Source: Pseudoglutamicibacter cumminsii (GTDB lineage Bacteria; Actinomycetota; Actinomycetes; Actinomycetales; Micrococcaceae). From it: 64,000 bases of DNA. Made by a program: the position numbers and the translations under genes. The stretch lies in contig NZ_QFWG01000001.1 in NCBI RefSeq assembly GCF_003143995.1, forward strand, positions 124,001-188,000, in the 5' to 3' direction. The stretch's first letter is position 1, and each line of letters begins with the position of its first letter. The notes beneath the pieces are model-generated. The model made no database searches, was not told the origin of the DNA, and saw nothing but the letters and a program-made list of their open reading frames with translations. Shown one piece after another: positions 1-8,652 of this stretch.

Positions 1-1095
1 GGTGCCAGCGTTGTTGATTGCGTGAGGAACTCCGGCGGCCGTGAGTGCTTCGCGCACACCCGCCTGGATGGCTTCCGATGCGCGTGCAACAGCGGCGTGA
101 ACATCGGCATCGAGGGCGCGCAACGTGGTGAGGCCCGCCGCGGTAGCGAGCGGGTTACCCGAGAGCGTACCGGCCTGATAGACCGGGCCGTTCGGAGCCA
201 GAAGATCCATGATCTCCTTGCGTCCACCGAATGCACCTACTGGCATACCGCCGCCAATGACCTTGCCGAACGTCATGAGGTCTGGAGCCCAGCCTTCGCC
301 GTCCACGCCGTAGTAGCCGGTTGCGGAGGCGCGGAAACCAGTCAGAACCTCATCGGAGATCAACAGCGCGCCGGCCGCGTGGGCGGTCTCTGCAAGGAAA
401 CGGTTGAAGCCGATGCCGTCTTCAGTGCCCGGGGTCAGAACGCCGGTGTTGCACGGTGCGGCTTCCGTGATGATCGCGGCGATCTCCGAACCGCGGGCTG
501 CGAACAGCTCGCGTACGGCCTCACGGTCGTTATACGGCAGCACGACCGTGTCTTTCGCGGTCCCCTCGGTTACGCCAGCCGAACCTGGAAGTGCGAAGGT
601 CGCAAGCCCCGAGCCGGCCTCAGCCAGCAGGGAATCGACGTGGCCGTGATAGCAGCCAGCGAACTTCACGATCACATCGCGACCAGTGAAGCCGCGAGCC
701 AAGCGGATCGCAGACATCGTAGCCTCGGTGCCCGAGTTGACCATGCGCATCTGCTCAAGCGGAGCGATCATCGAGGTCACGAGCTCAGCGAGCTCAACCT
801 CGCCTTCGTGCGAGGCACCGAAAGACAGTGAATGATCGGCGGCCGACTTCACAGCATCGATCACGTCAGGGTGGGCGTGGCCCAGAATCATGGGACCCCA
901 CGAGCCCACCAGGTCCACGTACTCGTTGCCGTCCGCATCGGTCACGTGCGCACCCTTACCCGCAACGAGGTACGGGGGAGTGCCACCAACCGAGCCGAAT
1001 GCTCGCACCGGCGAGTTCACGCCACCCGGAATAACCTTCTGGGCGCGCTCGAAAACTTCAGCACTGTGGGTCAGATTACGGTGTTGAGTGGTCAC
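1..1095 (-). CDS. hemL: Glutamate-1-semialdehyde 2,1-aminomutase, C-terminus cut by window edge
   Basis: This PLP enzyme converts glutamate-1-semialdehyde to 5-aminolevulinate, the second step of the tRNA-dependent (C5) route to heme. The reverse strand reads 365 codons from a GTG at 1095 without a stop. It shows [18 protein letters not shown] near the N-terminus, [27 protein letters not shown], and the PLP-lysine motif [16 protein letters not shown]. The family is about 430 residues, so roughly 65 C-terminal residues lie outside the window. The start overlaps the hemB stop by 4 bp (GTGA), which indicates translational coupling at the end of the leftward hem operon. Identification is firm. 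Confidence 0.96.
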   Translation of the reverse strand, partial: MTTQHRNLTHSAEVFERAQKVIPGGVNSPVRAFGSVGGTPPYLVAGKGAHVTDADGNEYVDLVGSWGPMILGHAHPDVIDAVKSAADHSLSFGASHEGEVELAELVTSMIAPLEQMRMVNSGTEATMSAIRLARGFTGRDVIVKFAGCYHGHVDSLLAEAGSGLATFALPGSAGVTEGTAKDTVVLPYNDREAVRELFAARGSEIAAIITEAAPCNTGVLTPGTEDGIGFNRFLAETAHAAGALLISDEVLTGFRASATGYYGVDGEGWAPDLMTFGKVIGGGMPVGAFGGRKEIMDLLAPNGPVYQAGTLSGNPLATAAGLTTLRALDADVHAAVARASEAIQAGVREALTAAGVPHAINNAGT

Positions 1096-2105
1096 AGGAA
1101 CTCCTTCGGTGCTCGGCCGGAAGCCAAAAGTTCAGCGGCCTCCAGTGCGTAATAGGTCAGCAGGGTGTCGGCACCTGCACGTTTGAACGACAACAAAGAT
1201 TCCAACATGGTGCGTTCGCGGTCCAACCAGCCTTGAGCGGCGGCGGCCTCGATCATCGAGTACTCACCAGAAACCTGGTAGGCGCCCACCGGGATAGGGG
1301 AGGCCTCAGCTACCGCACGCAAAACATCAAGATACGGCAGGCCAGGCTTGACCATGACCATGTCCGCGCCTTCAGCGATGTCCTGCTCGAGCTCCCACAG
1401 CGATTCACGCAAGTTAGCAGGGTCCTGCTGGTACGTGCGGCGGTCGCCTTCGAGGGAAGAGTTCACGGCTTCGCGGAACGGTCCGTAGAAAGCCGAAGCG
1501 TACTTAGCGGTGTACGCGAAGATGCTCGTGTCCTGGTAGCCCTTCTCATCGAGAGCCTCACGGATCACACCGATCTGGCCGTCCATCATTCCGGAAGGCC
1601 CCAGCATGTGCGCGCCAGCCTCGGCCTGCGCAACCGCCATGTCCGCGTAGATCGCAAGCGTCGCATCGTTATCAACCGTGGCAGGGGAGTCGCCGTCCGT
1701 GGTGAGCACGCCGCAGTGGCCGTGATCGGTGAACTCGTCAAGGCACAGGTCGCTCATGACAACCGTGTCATCTCCGACCTCCTTGCGGACCTCGCGCAAA
1801 GCCACGTTGAGGATCCCGTTCGGATCCACGCCCGCGCTGCCTACCGCGTCTTTGGTTTCTGGAACACCGAAGAGCATGATGCCGCCGAGGCCAGCCTTCA
1901 CGACGTCGTGAGCCGTGCGTTTGAGGGAATCCATCGAATGCTGGACCACGCCAGGCATCGAGGTGATCGGGCGCGGCTCAGTCGCGCCTTCACGGATGAA
2001 AACCGGGAGAACAAAATCGGCGGGACGAAGCGTGTTCTCGCGCACGAGAGCACGCACCGCCGCTGTTGTACGCAGACGGCGAGGGCGATGATGTGGGAAC
2101 GCCAT
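1092..2105 (-). CDS. hemB: Delta-aminolevulinic acid dehydratase (porphobilinogen synthase)
   Basis: It condenses two 5-aminolevulinate molecules to porphobilinogen in the cytosol. The protein has 337 residues, the normal length. It shows the two Schiff-base lysine regions ([16 protein letters not shown] and [14 protein letters not shown]) and the metal-site segment [16 protein letters not shown]. That segment keeps two cysteines but has Asp where the three-Cys zinc enzymes have Cys, the mixed type I associate with actinobacteria. The ATG at 2105 has a GAAGGAG ribosome site upstream. It sits between hemD (41 bp upstream) and hemL (4-bp overlap). Confidence 0.96.
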   Translation of the reverse strand: MAFPHHRPRRLRTTAAVRALVRENTLRPADFVLPVFIREGATEPRPITSMPGVVQHSMDSLKRTAHDVVKAGLGGIMLFGVPETKDAVGSAGVDPNGILNVALREVRKEVGDDTVVMSDLCLDEFTDHGHCGVLTTDGDSPATVDNDATLAIYADMAVAQAEAGAHMLGPSGMMDGQIGVIREALDEKGYQDTSIFAYTAKYASAFYGPFREAVNSSLEGDRRTYQQDPANLRESLWELEQDIAEGADMVMVKPGLPYLDVLRAVAEASPIPVGAYQVSGEYSMIEAAAAQGWLDRERTMLESLLSFKRAGADTLLTYYALEAAELLASGRAPKEFL

Positions 2106-2146
2106 GAACAGATGCTCCTTCGATGATGGTTAAGACTAATTAGTGG

Positions 2147-2908
2147 TCAGGCTTGAGTGGTGTGTGTTGGTGAGACCGTGCGCAGTGCTGTGACGAGGTC
2201 GGCGGGGTAGGGGTGCTCGGCCTGCGCGGCGACGGCGTATCCACGCTCTTCGATGCGTTGCGCGGTGGGCTTTCCGATTGCGATGAGCTTGGTTGTTTCC
2301 GGCGGCCGATGCGCGAGTATCAGATCAGCGATGTGCGGGCTGGTGAGAAGAAGGGCATGGAACTCGCCTTCTTGGATGCGGGCCGGCAGCTCCGCAGGAA
2401 GCGGCGCTGGAACCGGTGCGTAGGCGTCGAAGCGGTCGACGTCCCAACCGAGGTTCGTGAGTCCATCCTTGACGGTAGGCCCGGCTTGCGCTGAAACCGG
2501 ATACGCGATCGAACGCGGCCCCTCGACATAGTGGGGGAACGATGCGACGAGGGCTTCGCCTGAACCTTCAGCGACGTGGTCAACGGGAACGCCGGCATCT
2601 TCGAGTGCTGCGGCGGTGGTATGGCCCACCGCAACCACGGAAACGCTCGGATGCGGCGCGAACGCGCCGGCTGAACCGAGCGCTTGGACCGTGGTCTTCG
2701 ACGTCACCACGAGATGTGCGTCGCCGCCGCGGCTCAGCCGCTCGTTGAAAGCCGAGATCGCATCGGAGCCGGCGAATGAGAAATCGATGAAGGGATAGGC
2801 ACATGGCTCAAATCCGGCGTCTTCGAGCGCCGAAGACAACCGAGCCGCGCGGCCAGCAGGCCGCGGGACCAATACCTTCGGAGCTGTAACCCGGAGCCTG
2901 TCTGACAC
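2147..2908 (-). CDS. hemD: Uroporphyrinogen-III synthase
   Basis: It closes and inverts ring D of hydroxymethylbilane to give uroporphyrinogen III. The family is poorly conserved, so the call rests on position between hemC and hemB plus weak signatures: LVVTSKTTVQAL near residue 70, LLLTSPHIADLIL near 190, and IGKPTAQRIEERGY near 215. These match the phosphate- and pyrrole-contacting loops of HemD. The length, 253 residues, is typical. The start is a GTG at 2908; no better ATG lies nearby. The gene is co-directional with hemC upstream (81 bp gap). Confidence 0.9.
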   Translation of the reverse strand: MSDRLRVTAPKVLVPRPAGRAARLSSALEDAGFEPCAYPFIDFSFAGSDAISAFNERLSRGGDAHLVVTSKTTVQALGSAGAFAPHPSVSVVAVGHTTAAALEDAGVPVDHVAEGSGEALVASFPHYVEGPRSIAYPVSAQAGPTVKDGLTNLGWDVDRFDAYAPVPAPLPAELPARIQEGEFHALLLTSPHIADLILAHRPPETTKLIAIGKPTAQRIEERGYAVAAQAEHPYPADLVTALRTVSPTHTTQA

Positions 2909-2989
2909 GCACCTATCCCATCATCGATTTATTCGCTATATCCGCACTGCATGGACTGCCGCGCGCGAGCTATACGTTGAGCACAGCAG

Positions 2990-3889
2990 TTATTCCTTCA
3001 AGACCGTGCCAGCACCGGCATCGAGCAGCTGCTGAGCCAGCACAGCGCCGAGCTCTACCGCGTCGCTCGCTGGGCCTTCAACATGGTCGACCCAAGTCTG
3101 CGAACCGTCGGTCGCGAACGCGCCGCCACGCAACGTGAGGACGCCGTCCTCAACCGTCGCGTACGCACCCACGGGAGCCGAGCAGCCGGCCTCGAGCGTG
3201 CGCAGAAGCGAACGTTCAGCCATGACCGCTGCGCGGGTGTCCGCGTGGTCAGCGGACGTCAAAGCCTCGCCGTACCACGTGCCCTCGACGTCTTCGGAAC
3301 GGATCTCGATCGCCAACGCACCCTGCGCAGGAGCCGGGAGGAAGTGCTTCGGATCGAAACGCTCGCTGATGTGCTCCTCGAGACCCAAACGGTTCAGTCC
3401 AGCGGTCGCCAAAACGACGCCGTCGAGCTCACCGTCGGTGACCTTGGCCAAACGCGTGTCAACATTGCCGCGGATCGGCACAACCTGAAGGTCAGGACGC
3501 ATAGCACGCAGCTGAGCCGCACGACGCGGGGAGCCAGTCCCCACGGATGCGCCGGCTGGAAGGTCAGCCAGCGTCATCCCGTCACGGCTGCACAGCGCAT
3601 CCGTGACATCCTCGCGCTGCGGGATGCATGCCAGAGCAATGCCGTGCTCAGGGGTCGTCGGAAGGTCCTTGAGAGAGTGGACCACCGCATCGACCTCTTT
3701 GCCCAGCAAGGCCTCACGCACAGCGTTCACGAACACGCCTGTGCCACCGATCTGAGAAAGGTGGCGGCGGTCCGTATCGCCCTTCGTCGTGACGTGGACG
3801 AGCTCGAAACGGTCCTTACCGACCGTCAACTCGGCCGCCCACCCGGCCTGCGTCAGCGCGAGCTTCGAAGCACGCGTACCGATGCGCAT
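2990..3889 (-). CDS. hemC: Porphobilinogen deaminase (hydroxymethylbilane synthase)
   Basis: It polymerises four porphobilinogens into hydroxymethylbilane on a covalent dipyrromethane cofactor. The protein starts MRIGTRASKLALTQAGWAA and carries the cofactor cysteine in RTLEAGCSAPVGAYA near residue 240, with the catalytic aspartate in VVHSLKDLPT. I chose the ATG at 3889 because HemC proteins usually begin MxIGTR. A TTG at 3901 would add four residues. Length is about 299 aa, normal for the family. It lies 15 bp after cpfC in the same operon. Confidence 0.95.
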   Translation of the reverse strand: MRIGTRASKLALTQAGWAAELTVGKDRFELVHVTTKGDTDRRHLSQIGGTGVFVNAVREALLGKEVDAVVHSLKDLPTTPEHGIALACIPQREDVTDALCSRDGMTLADLPAGASVGTGSPRRAAQLRAMRPDLQVVPIRGNVDTRLAKVTDGELDGVVLATAGLNRLGLEEHISERFDPKHFLPAPAQGALAIEIRSEDVEGTWYGEALTSADHADTRAAVMAERSLLRTLEAGCSAPVGAYATVEDGVLTLRGGAFATDGSQTWVDHVEGPASDAVELGAVLAQQLLDAGAGTVLKE

Positions 3890-3904
3890 CAGTTCACCCA
3901 AGAA

Positions 3905-5134
3905 TCATTCACCAGCCTGTTGACGTTGGCTCTCACGCTGAGCCTTACGCTCAGCGATCATGACCGCGAGCTCGCTCTGCTCGCCAGCGTTAGCGACATC
4001 CGCATCCGAATCGACGGCGGACGTCGTCGGCTGGATCGCGCGCTGGTTCGGGCAGCAACCCGCGCCACACACATCGAACGTCGGGCCGAAGCTCGTGACG
4101 CACTTGCGTGGGAACGTCGGGTCAAGGCGCTCCTGAACCAGGTCAGCGAGCGCTGCGATGAACTCAGGGGACTCGCCGGCGGTAGGGATACGAACGAACG
4201 CGAGGCCCGCCTCTTCAGCGGATTCCTTCGCCTCGGTATCGAGATCCCACACGACCTCCATGTGGTCGGTCACGAAACCGATCGGAACCACCATGACCGC
4301 GGTGCGCTTACCAGGAAGCTCAGCGATCACATCGTTGACATCAGGCTCAAGCCACGGAATGAACTCCGGGCCCGAACGCGACTGGTACACCAACTGCCAC
4401 GGGAGGTTGCCCACCGACTCCATGACGTACTCGGCGGCCGCGATGTGCTGCTTTTCGTACCAGCCGCCCGAGCCCTCTTCCCAGGTTGCACGCGGGCCTG
4501 AGGTTTCGGCCATCGTGTTCGGGATCGAGTGGGTCGTGAACAGGATCTCGATCTGCTCGTCCTTGTGGCCCTCTGCGCGGAACTTCTCGAGGGCTTCGCG
4601 GATGTGTGCGGCAACCGGATCCAGGAAACCAGGGTGGTTGAAGAACACGCGAGCCTTGCGGATATCCAGCTCATCTTCAAGGCCTGTCGCGTCCAACGCG
4701 ATACCGAAGTCCTCGCGGTACTGACGGCACGACGAGTACGAAGAGTAAGCGGAGGTCACGATGCCCAAGGCCGTACGGTGGCCGTCAGCGTGGATCTGCT
4801 TGACGGTGTCGGCCATGTACGGTTCCCAGTTGCGGTTACCCCAGTAGATCGGCAGGTCGATGCCGCGACGAGCCAGCTCGGTTTCGAGGGCAGCGATCAT
4901 CGCCTTGTTTTGGTCATTGATGGGCGACTTGCCGCCCATCGAACGGTAATGAACAGCAACCTCTTCGAGGCGCTCGTCTGGGATGCCGCGGCCGTGCACC
5001 ACGTTCTTCAGGAACGGGATGACGTCGTCTTGGCCCTCAGGGCCGCCGAAGGAAGCGAAGAGGATCGCGTCGATCGGCTCGGCCTCGTCGATGTTGCATG
5101 GCATCGAGGTGTCGGAGAAATCAACCGTGGTCAC
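3905..5134 (-). CDS. cpfC: Coproporphyrin III ferrochelatase
   Basis: Formerly hemH. It inserts Fe(II) into coproporphyrin III to give coproheme. This substrate, rather than protoporphyrin, is expected because chdC is the neighbour and the organism is an actinobacterium. The 409-residue protein shows ILFASFGGPEGQDDV at the N-terminus, IVTSAYSSYSSCRQYRED, and LFTTHSIPNTMAETSG. The C-terminal segment CVTSFGPTFDVCGAGCCPN is the cysteine cluster that binds a [2Fe-2S] centre in actinobacterial ferrochelatases. Start is a GTG overlapping the chdC stop by 4 bp (GTGA). The C-terminus after the cysteines is low complexity. Confidence 0.96.
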   Translation of the reverse strand: MTTVDFSDTSMPCNIDEAEPIDAILFASFGGPEGQDDVIPFLKNVVHGRGIPDERLEEVAVHYRSMGGKSPINDQNKAMIAALETELARRGIDLPIYWGNRNWEPYMADTVKQIHADGHRTALGIVTSAYSSYSSCRQYREDFGIALDATGLEDELDIRKARVFFNHPGFLDPVAAHIREALEKFRAEGHKDEQIEILFTTHSIPNTMAETSGPRATWEEGSGGWYEKQHIAAAEYVMESVGNLPWQLVYQSRSGPEFIPWLEPDVNDVIAELPGKRTAVMVVPIGFVTDHMEVVWDLDTEAKESAEEAGLAFVRIPTAGESPEFIAALADLVQERLDPTFPRKCVTSFGPTFDVCGAGCCPNQRAIQPTTSAVDSDADVANAGEQSELAVMIAERKAQRESQRQQAGE

Positions 5135-5829
5135 AGGAGTACGCCCGCCATTTCCTTGATGTCATCGAACATGCGGCCGGTGTGGAACGGCAGCTCATCG
5201 CGCACGTGGAGGCGTGCGTCGCTGTAGCGCAGGGTGCGCATCATGTCGACGAGCTCGGTGAGCTCGTCAGCTTCGAAGGAGAGCAGCCACTCGTAGTCGC
5301 CCAAAGCGAACGCGGCCACGGTGTTGGCGTTGACGTTCGGGTACTGGCGGCCGAGCATGCCGTGTTCGCGCAGCATGCGGGAACGCTCTTCTTCTTCGAG
5401 GATGTACCACTCGTAGGAGCGGGTGAATGGGTAGACGGTGATCCACTTGCGTGGTTCGACGTCTGGATCCATGAACGACGGCATATGTGCGCGTGCGAAC
5501 TCAGCGATCTGGTGGACGCCCATCGCCTGCCAGACGCGGTCAAGACCAGCGGCGGCCTCAGAGTTTTCGAACTCGCGGATGGCCTTCTGCATCTGCTCTG
5601 GGTCTTCGCCGGTCAGCCAGATCATGATGTCGTCTTCGGCGCGGAAGCCGGAGACGTTGTAGAGGCCGCGTACTTCAACGCCGCGAGCCTCGATCGACTT
5701 GATGGTGGCCTCGATGTCTGCGACGACGCGGTCAACGTCCAAGTTAGCGTCGCTCAAGCCAACGAGCTTCTGATAAACGTTGTAAGAACAGTACTTCACC
5801 TGCGTTGTTGCAATGTCAGTTTTGCTCAT
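5131..5829 (-). CDS. chdC: Coproheme decarboxylase (HemQ)
   Basis: This peroxide-dependent enzyme decarboxylates coproheme propionates at positions 2 and 4 to yield heme b, the last step of the coproporphyrin-dependent pathway. The 232-residue protein belongs to the chlorite-dismutase family. The segment RKWITVYPFTRSYEWYILEE matches the conserved region that holds the catalytic tyrosine in the actinobacterial clade. The ATG at 5829 follows a GGAGAG ribosome site. Presence of this gene with cgoX and cpfC defines the route; no protoporphyrin-type path is needed. Confidence 0.95.
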   Translation of the reverse strand: MSKTDIATTQVKYCSYNVYQKLVGLSDANLDVDRVVADIEATIKSIEARGVEVRGLYNVSGFRAEDDIMIWLTGEDPEQMQKAIREFENSEAAAGLDRVWQAMGVHQIAEFARAHMPSFMDPDVEPRKWITVYPFTRSYEWYILEEEERSRMLREHGMLGRQYPNVNANTVAAFALGDYEWLLSFEADELTELVDMMRTLRYSDARLHVRDELPFHTGRMFDDIKEMAGVLL

Positions 5830-5901
5830 AGTTATCTCTCCATCACAGACGGGCCATGAGGCCGCGGATTGGTGTTTGTTTTAAGCCTATCGGTTGGTGG
5901 T

Positions 5902-5937
5902 GTTGGTTCAGGGTGTGTCGTTGGTTCAGGGTGTGCT
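5902..5937. repeat. 18-bp tandem duplication over the cgoX stop codon
   Basis: The 16-mer GTTGGTTCAGGGTGTG occurs at 5902-5917 and again at 5920-5935. Read on the gene strand, the last codons and TGA of cgoX (Thr-Asn-Ser-Thr-Pro-stop) are followed by an 18-bp copy that would encode Thr-Asn-Asp-Thr-Pro-stop in the same frame. Sixteen of 18 bases match. The second copy lies in the 96-bp gap before chdC. Confidence 0.85.
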
Positions 5938-7380
5938 GTTGGTGGGCGCCGGCGGGACGTGGGTTGTCTTAGCGAAGCGTGCGATCGCATCCAGTCCTGT
6001 TCCTGCTCGCCACGATCCGGTGAGTTCAAGCGTTGGGTCTTCACTCAGCGCGATGCTGAGTGCGGCGAGGGATTCCGCATGGCCTGGCAGCCGGCGACGT
6101 TGGGTTACGGGCCAGTCTTGGACGAGCCAGTCGCGCACCTCGATCTCCGTGGCGTCGACTCCCGTCATCGCTGCGAGGTCCTGGACAGCCTGCTCTGGGA
6201 ACAGGGCCGGGTCAGGGAGCTCGCCGTCGGCTGACGAGTAGCTGAGCCGCACGAACGCGCGGTCAGTGACCTTGGCGGCCTCACGCTCGATGTGCTCCCA
6301 CTTGGCTGAAAGATGTGTCATCGCCTTGGCCCGAACACCGCGGGTATCCGGCGGAACGAGCACACCGTTGCCACGCGGGTTTCTGGCCAGCTTGGGGCTC
6401 ACGACGCTCATCGCGACAAGCCGCACGGGGGAGGCCGGAGCCTCAGGGATGTGTTCGGCCACCTCTGGCGCAGGCTCAGCCAGCAGGTTCCTGGCGGTGT
6501 CAGGATCGGTCGCAACAGCTAGGGCCGCGGCGTCGAAGCTACGACCACCGTCTGCAAGCACGGTCCATCCGCCGCGACCATCACGGCCGCTATCAACACG
6601 GCCGCTATCATCCCGGTGGATCGAGCGCACGCGCACGCCAGTTTCAAGAGTGCCGCCGCGTTGCTTCAACGCATCTACGAGACCATCGATCAGCGTCGAC
6701 ATCGTCGGAACGGTCGCTCCGACGGCCGCGCCGGCCGTCTTAGCTGACTGGTTCGCTGCCCGGCGCTTGTCCAGGACCGCGCGAGCACCTCGGCGGAGGC
6801 TTCCGTATTGCTTGACGCTGTCGATCAGCCCAGGCACGAGCGCCTCAAGTTCAAGCGTGCGCGGATCAGCCGAATGCACACCCGTGATGAGCGGAACCAG
6901 CAGGCGGTCGGCGACGCGTTTCCCCATGCGTTTCGACACGTAGTCGTACGTCGAGATGCCCGGCTCAGCGCCGTAGCTTCCAGGAAGCAGGGCGTCGACC
7001 CATGCGCGGAGCGCACCCCACCGGCCCACGGCCCGCTTGACGTCGTCGTTGAGCGGCTCGGTGGGGATTCCCCACAGCGAGGTCCCGGGGATCGGGAACG
7101 GACCGTGATTCGAGTGGATCCAGGATGCGTTGCCTTTCGGACTCGCAACCTGATCGCTCAGCCCGAGGGCCTCGATCCATTCCACCATCGCGCCGGTCCC
7201 GATCGCGTAGGATTCGGCGCCGCCGTTGAGGCGTACGCCATCCAGCATGATGTCGGACACGGCTCCGCCTGCATGATCGGCCGCCTCCAGGACGGTTACG
7301 GTGCGCCCGGCGTCTGCGGCGGCCAGCGCGTGCAGGAGCCCGGACGGGCCCCCACCGATCACGACGTAGTCACAGCTCAT
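5926..7380 (-). CDS. cgoX: Coproporphyrinogen III oxidase (HemY/CgoX type, FAD)
   Basis: This FAD-dependent oxidase takes six electrons from coproporphyrinogen III to give coproporphyrin III; it is often annotated hemY or hemG. The 484-residue protein starts with the dinucleotide fold MSCDYVVIGGGPSGLLHALA and continues with VLEAADHAGGAVSD. Near the C-terminus LPGHAESLAALS and LTGSWRAGTGLDAI form the second FAD-contact region. It lies 73 bp after hemE and 96 bp before chdC on the same strand. The C-terminus ends in a Pro/Thr-rich tail that is part of a tandem repeat. Confidence 0.94.
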   Translation of the reverse strand: MSCDYVVIGGGPSGLLHALAAADAGRTVTVLEAADHAGGAVSDIMLDGVRLNGGAESYAIGTGAMVEWIEALGLSDQVASPKGNASWIHSNHGPFPIPGTSLWGIPTEPLNDDVKRAVGRWGALRAWVDALLPGSYGAEPGISTYDYVSKRMGKRVADRLLVPLITGVHSADPRTLELEALVPGLIDSVKQYGSLRRGARAVLDKRRAANQSAKTAGAAVGATVPTMSTLIDGLVDALKQRGGTLETGVRVRSIHRDDSGRVDSGRDGRGGWTVLADGGRSFDAAALAVATDPDTARNLLAEPAPEVAEHIPEAPASPVRLVAMSVVSPKLARNPRGNGVLVPPDTRGVRAKAMTHLSAKWEHIEREAAKVTDRAFVRLSYSSADGELPDPALFPEQAVQDLAAMTGVDATEIEVRDWLVQDWPVTQRRRLPGHAESLAALSIALSEDPTLELTGSWRAGTGLDAIARFAKTTHVPPAPTNSTP

Positions 7381-7420
7381 GGTTTTTGGACTTCTGGTCT
7401 TTAGGACTTCAGTGGTTGGT

Positions 7421-7462
7421 GTCAGAGTGCAGTGCGGTCAGAGTTCAGTGTGGTCAGAGTTC
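7421..7462. repeat. 16-bp tandem repeat, three copies, over the hemE stop codon
   Basis: The octamer GTCAGAGT recurs at 7421, 7437 and 7453, exactly 16 bp apart. The copy at 7453 contains the hemE stop codon (TGA on the minus strand, 7454-7456) and the preceding Glu-Leu codons. The first two 16-mers match at 14 of 16 positions; the third matches only over its first 10 bases. The array fills most of the hemE-cgoX gap. Confidence 0.8.
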
Positions 7463-8542
7463 GTGGATGTAGGAAACCAGATCCGTCAGAAGCTGCGCCT
7501 CGGTCGTCGGTGGGACGCCGTGGCCGAGGTTGACGACGTGGCCCGGAGCCTTGCGGCCTTCATCCACGACGCGGCGGGCTTCAGCGAAGCGGACCTCTTC
7601 CGTAGAGAACAGGACGGCCGGGTCGATGTTGCCCTGGACTGCCGTGGTCGGCTTGAGCTGTGCGAGCGCGGAAGGGATGGTCATGCGGTGGTCAAGGCCC
7701 ACCGCGGTCGCGTCGACCTCTTCGATCGCTTTGAGCATGTGCCCGGAACCAAGTGCGAAGTGCGTGCGTGGGGTTCCGAGGTCTGCTACGTGCTGCATCG
7801 CGATCTTGCTGAACGGCTGGGCGTGCTCGCGGTAGGTCGCTTCAGAGAGTGAACCGGCCCACGAATCAAACAACTGGACCGATGAAGCGCCGGCCTCAAC
7901 CTGGGCGCGCATGAAGAGGCCCGATGCGTGGGCGACCCACTCAGCGAGCTTGGCCCACAAGCGTGGCTCGGCGGTCATGAGTGCGCGGGTCTTGAGGTGA
8001 TCACGCGATGGGCGGCCTTCGATCATGTAGGAAGCAACCGTGAACGGTGCGCCGGCGAAACCGATGAGTGGGGTGGTGCCGAGCTCGTCGACCGTGAGGC
8101 GAACCGCTTCGCGGATGCATTCGAGGCCTTCTTGGTACACGTCATCGAGCGCGGACAGGGCGTCGATATCGGCTTCGGAAGCGATAGGCGAGTCAAGTAC
8201 TGGGCCGACACCAGGCTCAATCTCTACACCGAGTCCGGCGATCTTGAGCGGCGTCATGATGTCGGAGAAGAAAATCCCGGCATCAACCTTGTGTCGGCGC
8301 ACTGGCTGGCATGTGATTTCTGCCACCATGTCTGGGATGAGGCAAGACTCGAGCATGTCGGTGCCGGCGCGGACTTCTTTGTATTCAGGAAGCGAACGGC
8401 CAGCTTGGCGCATGAACCATACGCTAGGTGCGGCATCCGTGCTTTCGCCGCGTAAACGCTTGATGAGCGGGGCATCCGCGGTACCGCCTTCAGCGGTCGT
8501 GCGGTGCAAAGGGTGAGATGAAGGCAAAGTCACAGTTGTCAT
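7454..8542 (-). CDS. hemE: Uroporphyrinogen decarboxylase
   Basis: It decarboxylates the four acetate side chains of uroporphyrinogen III to give coproporphyrinogen III, the substrate of cgoX next door. The 362-residue protein has the signature PSVWFMRQAGRSLPEYKEVR near residue 40, FFSDIMTPLKIAGLGVE, and GFAGAPFTVASYMIEGRPS. The C-terminal NLGHGVPP motif is also present. It is the first gene of the leftward hem operon and is divergent from hemA with a 110-bp gap. The ATG at 8542 follows GAAGG. Confidence 0.96.
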   Translation of the reverse strand: MTTVTLPSSHPLHRTTAEGGTADAPLIKRLRGESTDAAPSVWFMRQAGRSLPEYKEVRAGTDMLESCLIPDMVAEITCQPVRRHKVDAGIFFSDIMTPLKIAGLGVEIEPGVGPVLDSPIASEADIDALSALDDVYQEGLECIREAVRLTVDELGTTPLIGFAGAPFTVASYMIEGRPSRDHLKTRALMTAEPRLWAKLAEWVAHASGLFMRAQVEAGASSVQLFDSWAGSLSEATYREHAQPFSKIAMQHVADLGTPRTHFALGSGHMLKAIEEVDATAVGLDHRMTIPSALAQLKPTTAVQGNIDPAVLFSTEEVRFAEARRVVDEGRKAPGHVVNLGHGVPPTTEAQLLTDLVSYIHEL

Positions 8543-8639
8543 TGTGCCTTCATTATCTCATTCCCAACCTGGGAGGATTCTGAACGACACCTGGTGTTCA
8601 TATGCCAGCCGCTTGCCGGTCATCGTTCGCGTCGCGGAC

Positions 8640-8645
8640 TAGAAT
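8640..8645 (+). promoter_or_regulatory. -10 box for leaderless hemA transcript
   Basis: TAGAAT ends 7 nt before the ATG at 8653, which would place the transcription start on the start codon. No Shine-Dalgarno sequence is visible before that ATG. A clear -35 box at standard spacing is not evident. Confidence 0.6.
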
Positions 8646-8652
8646 GGCAATC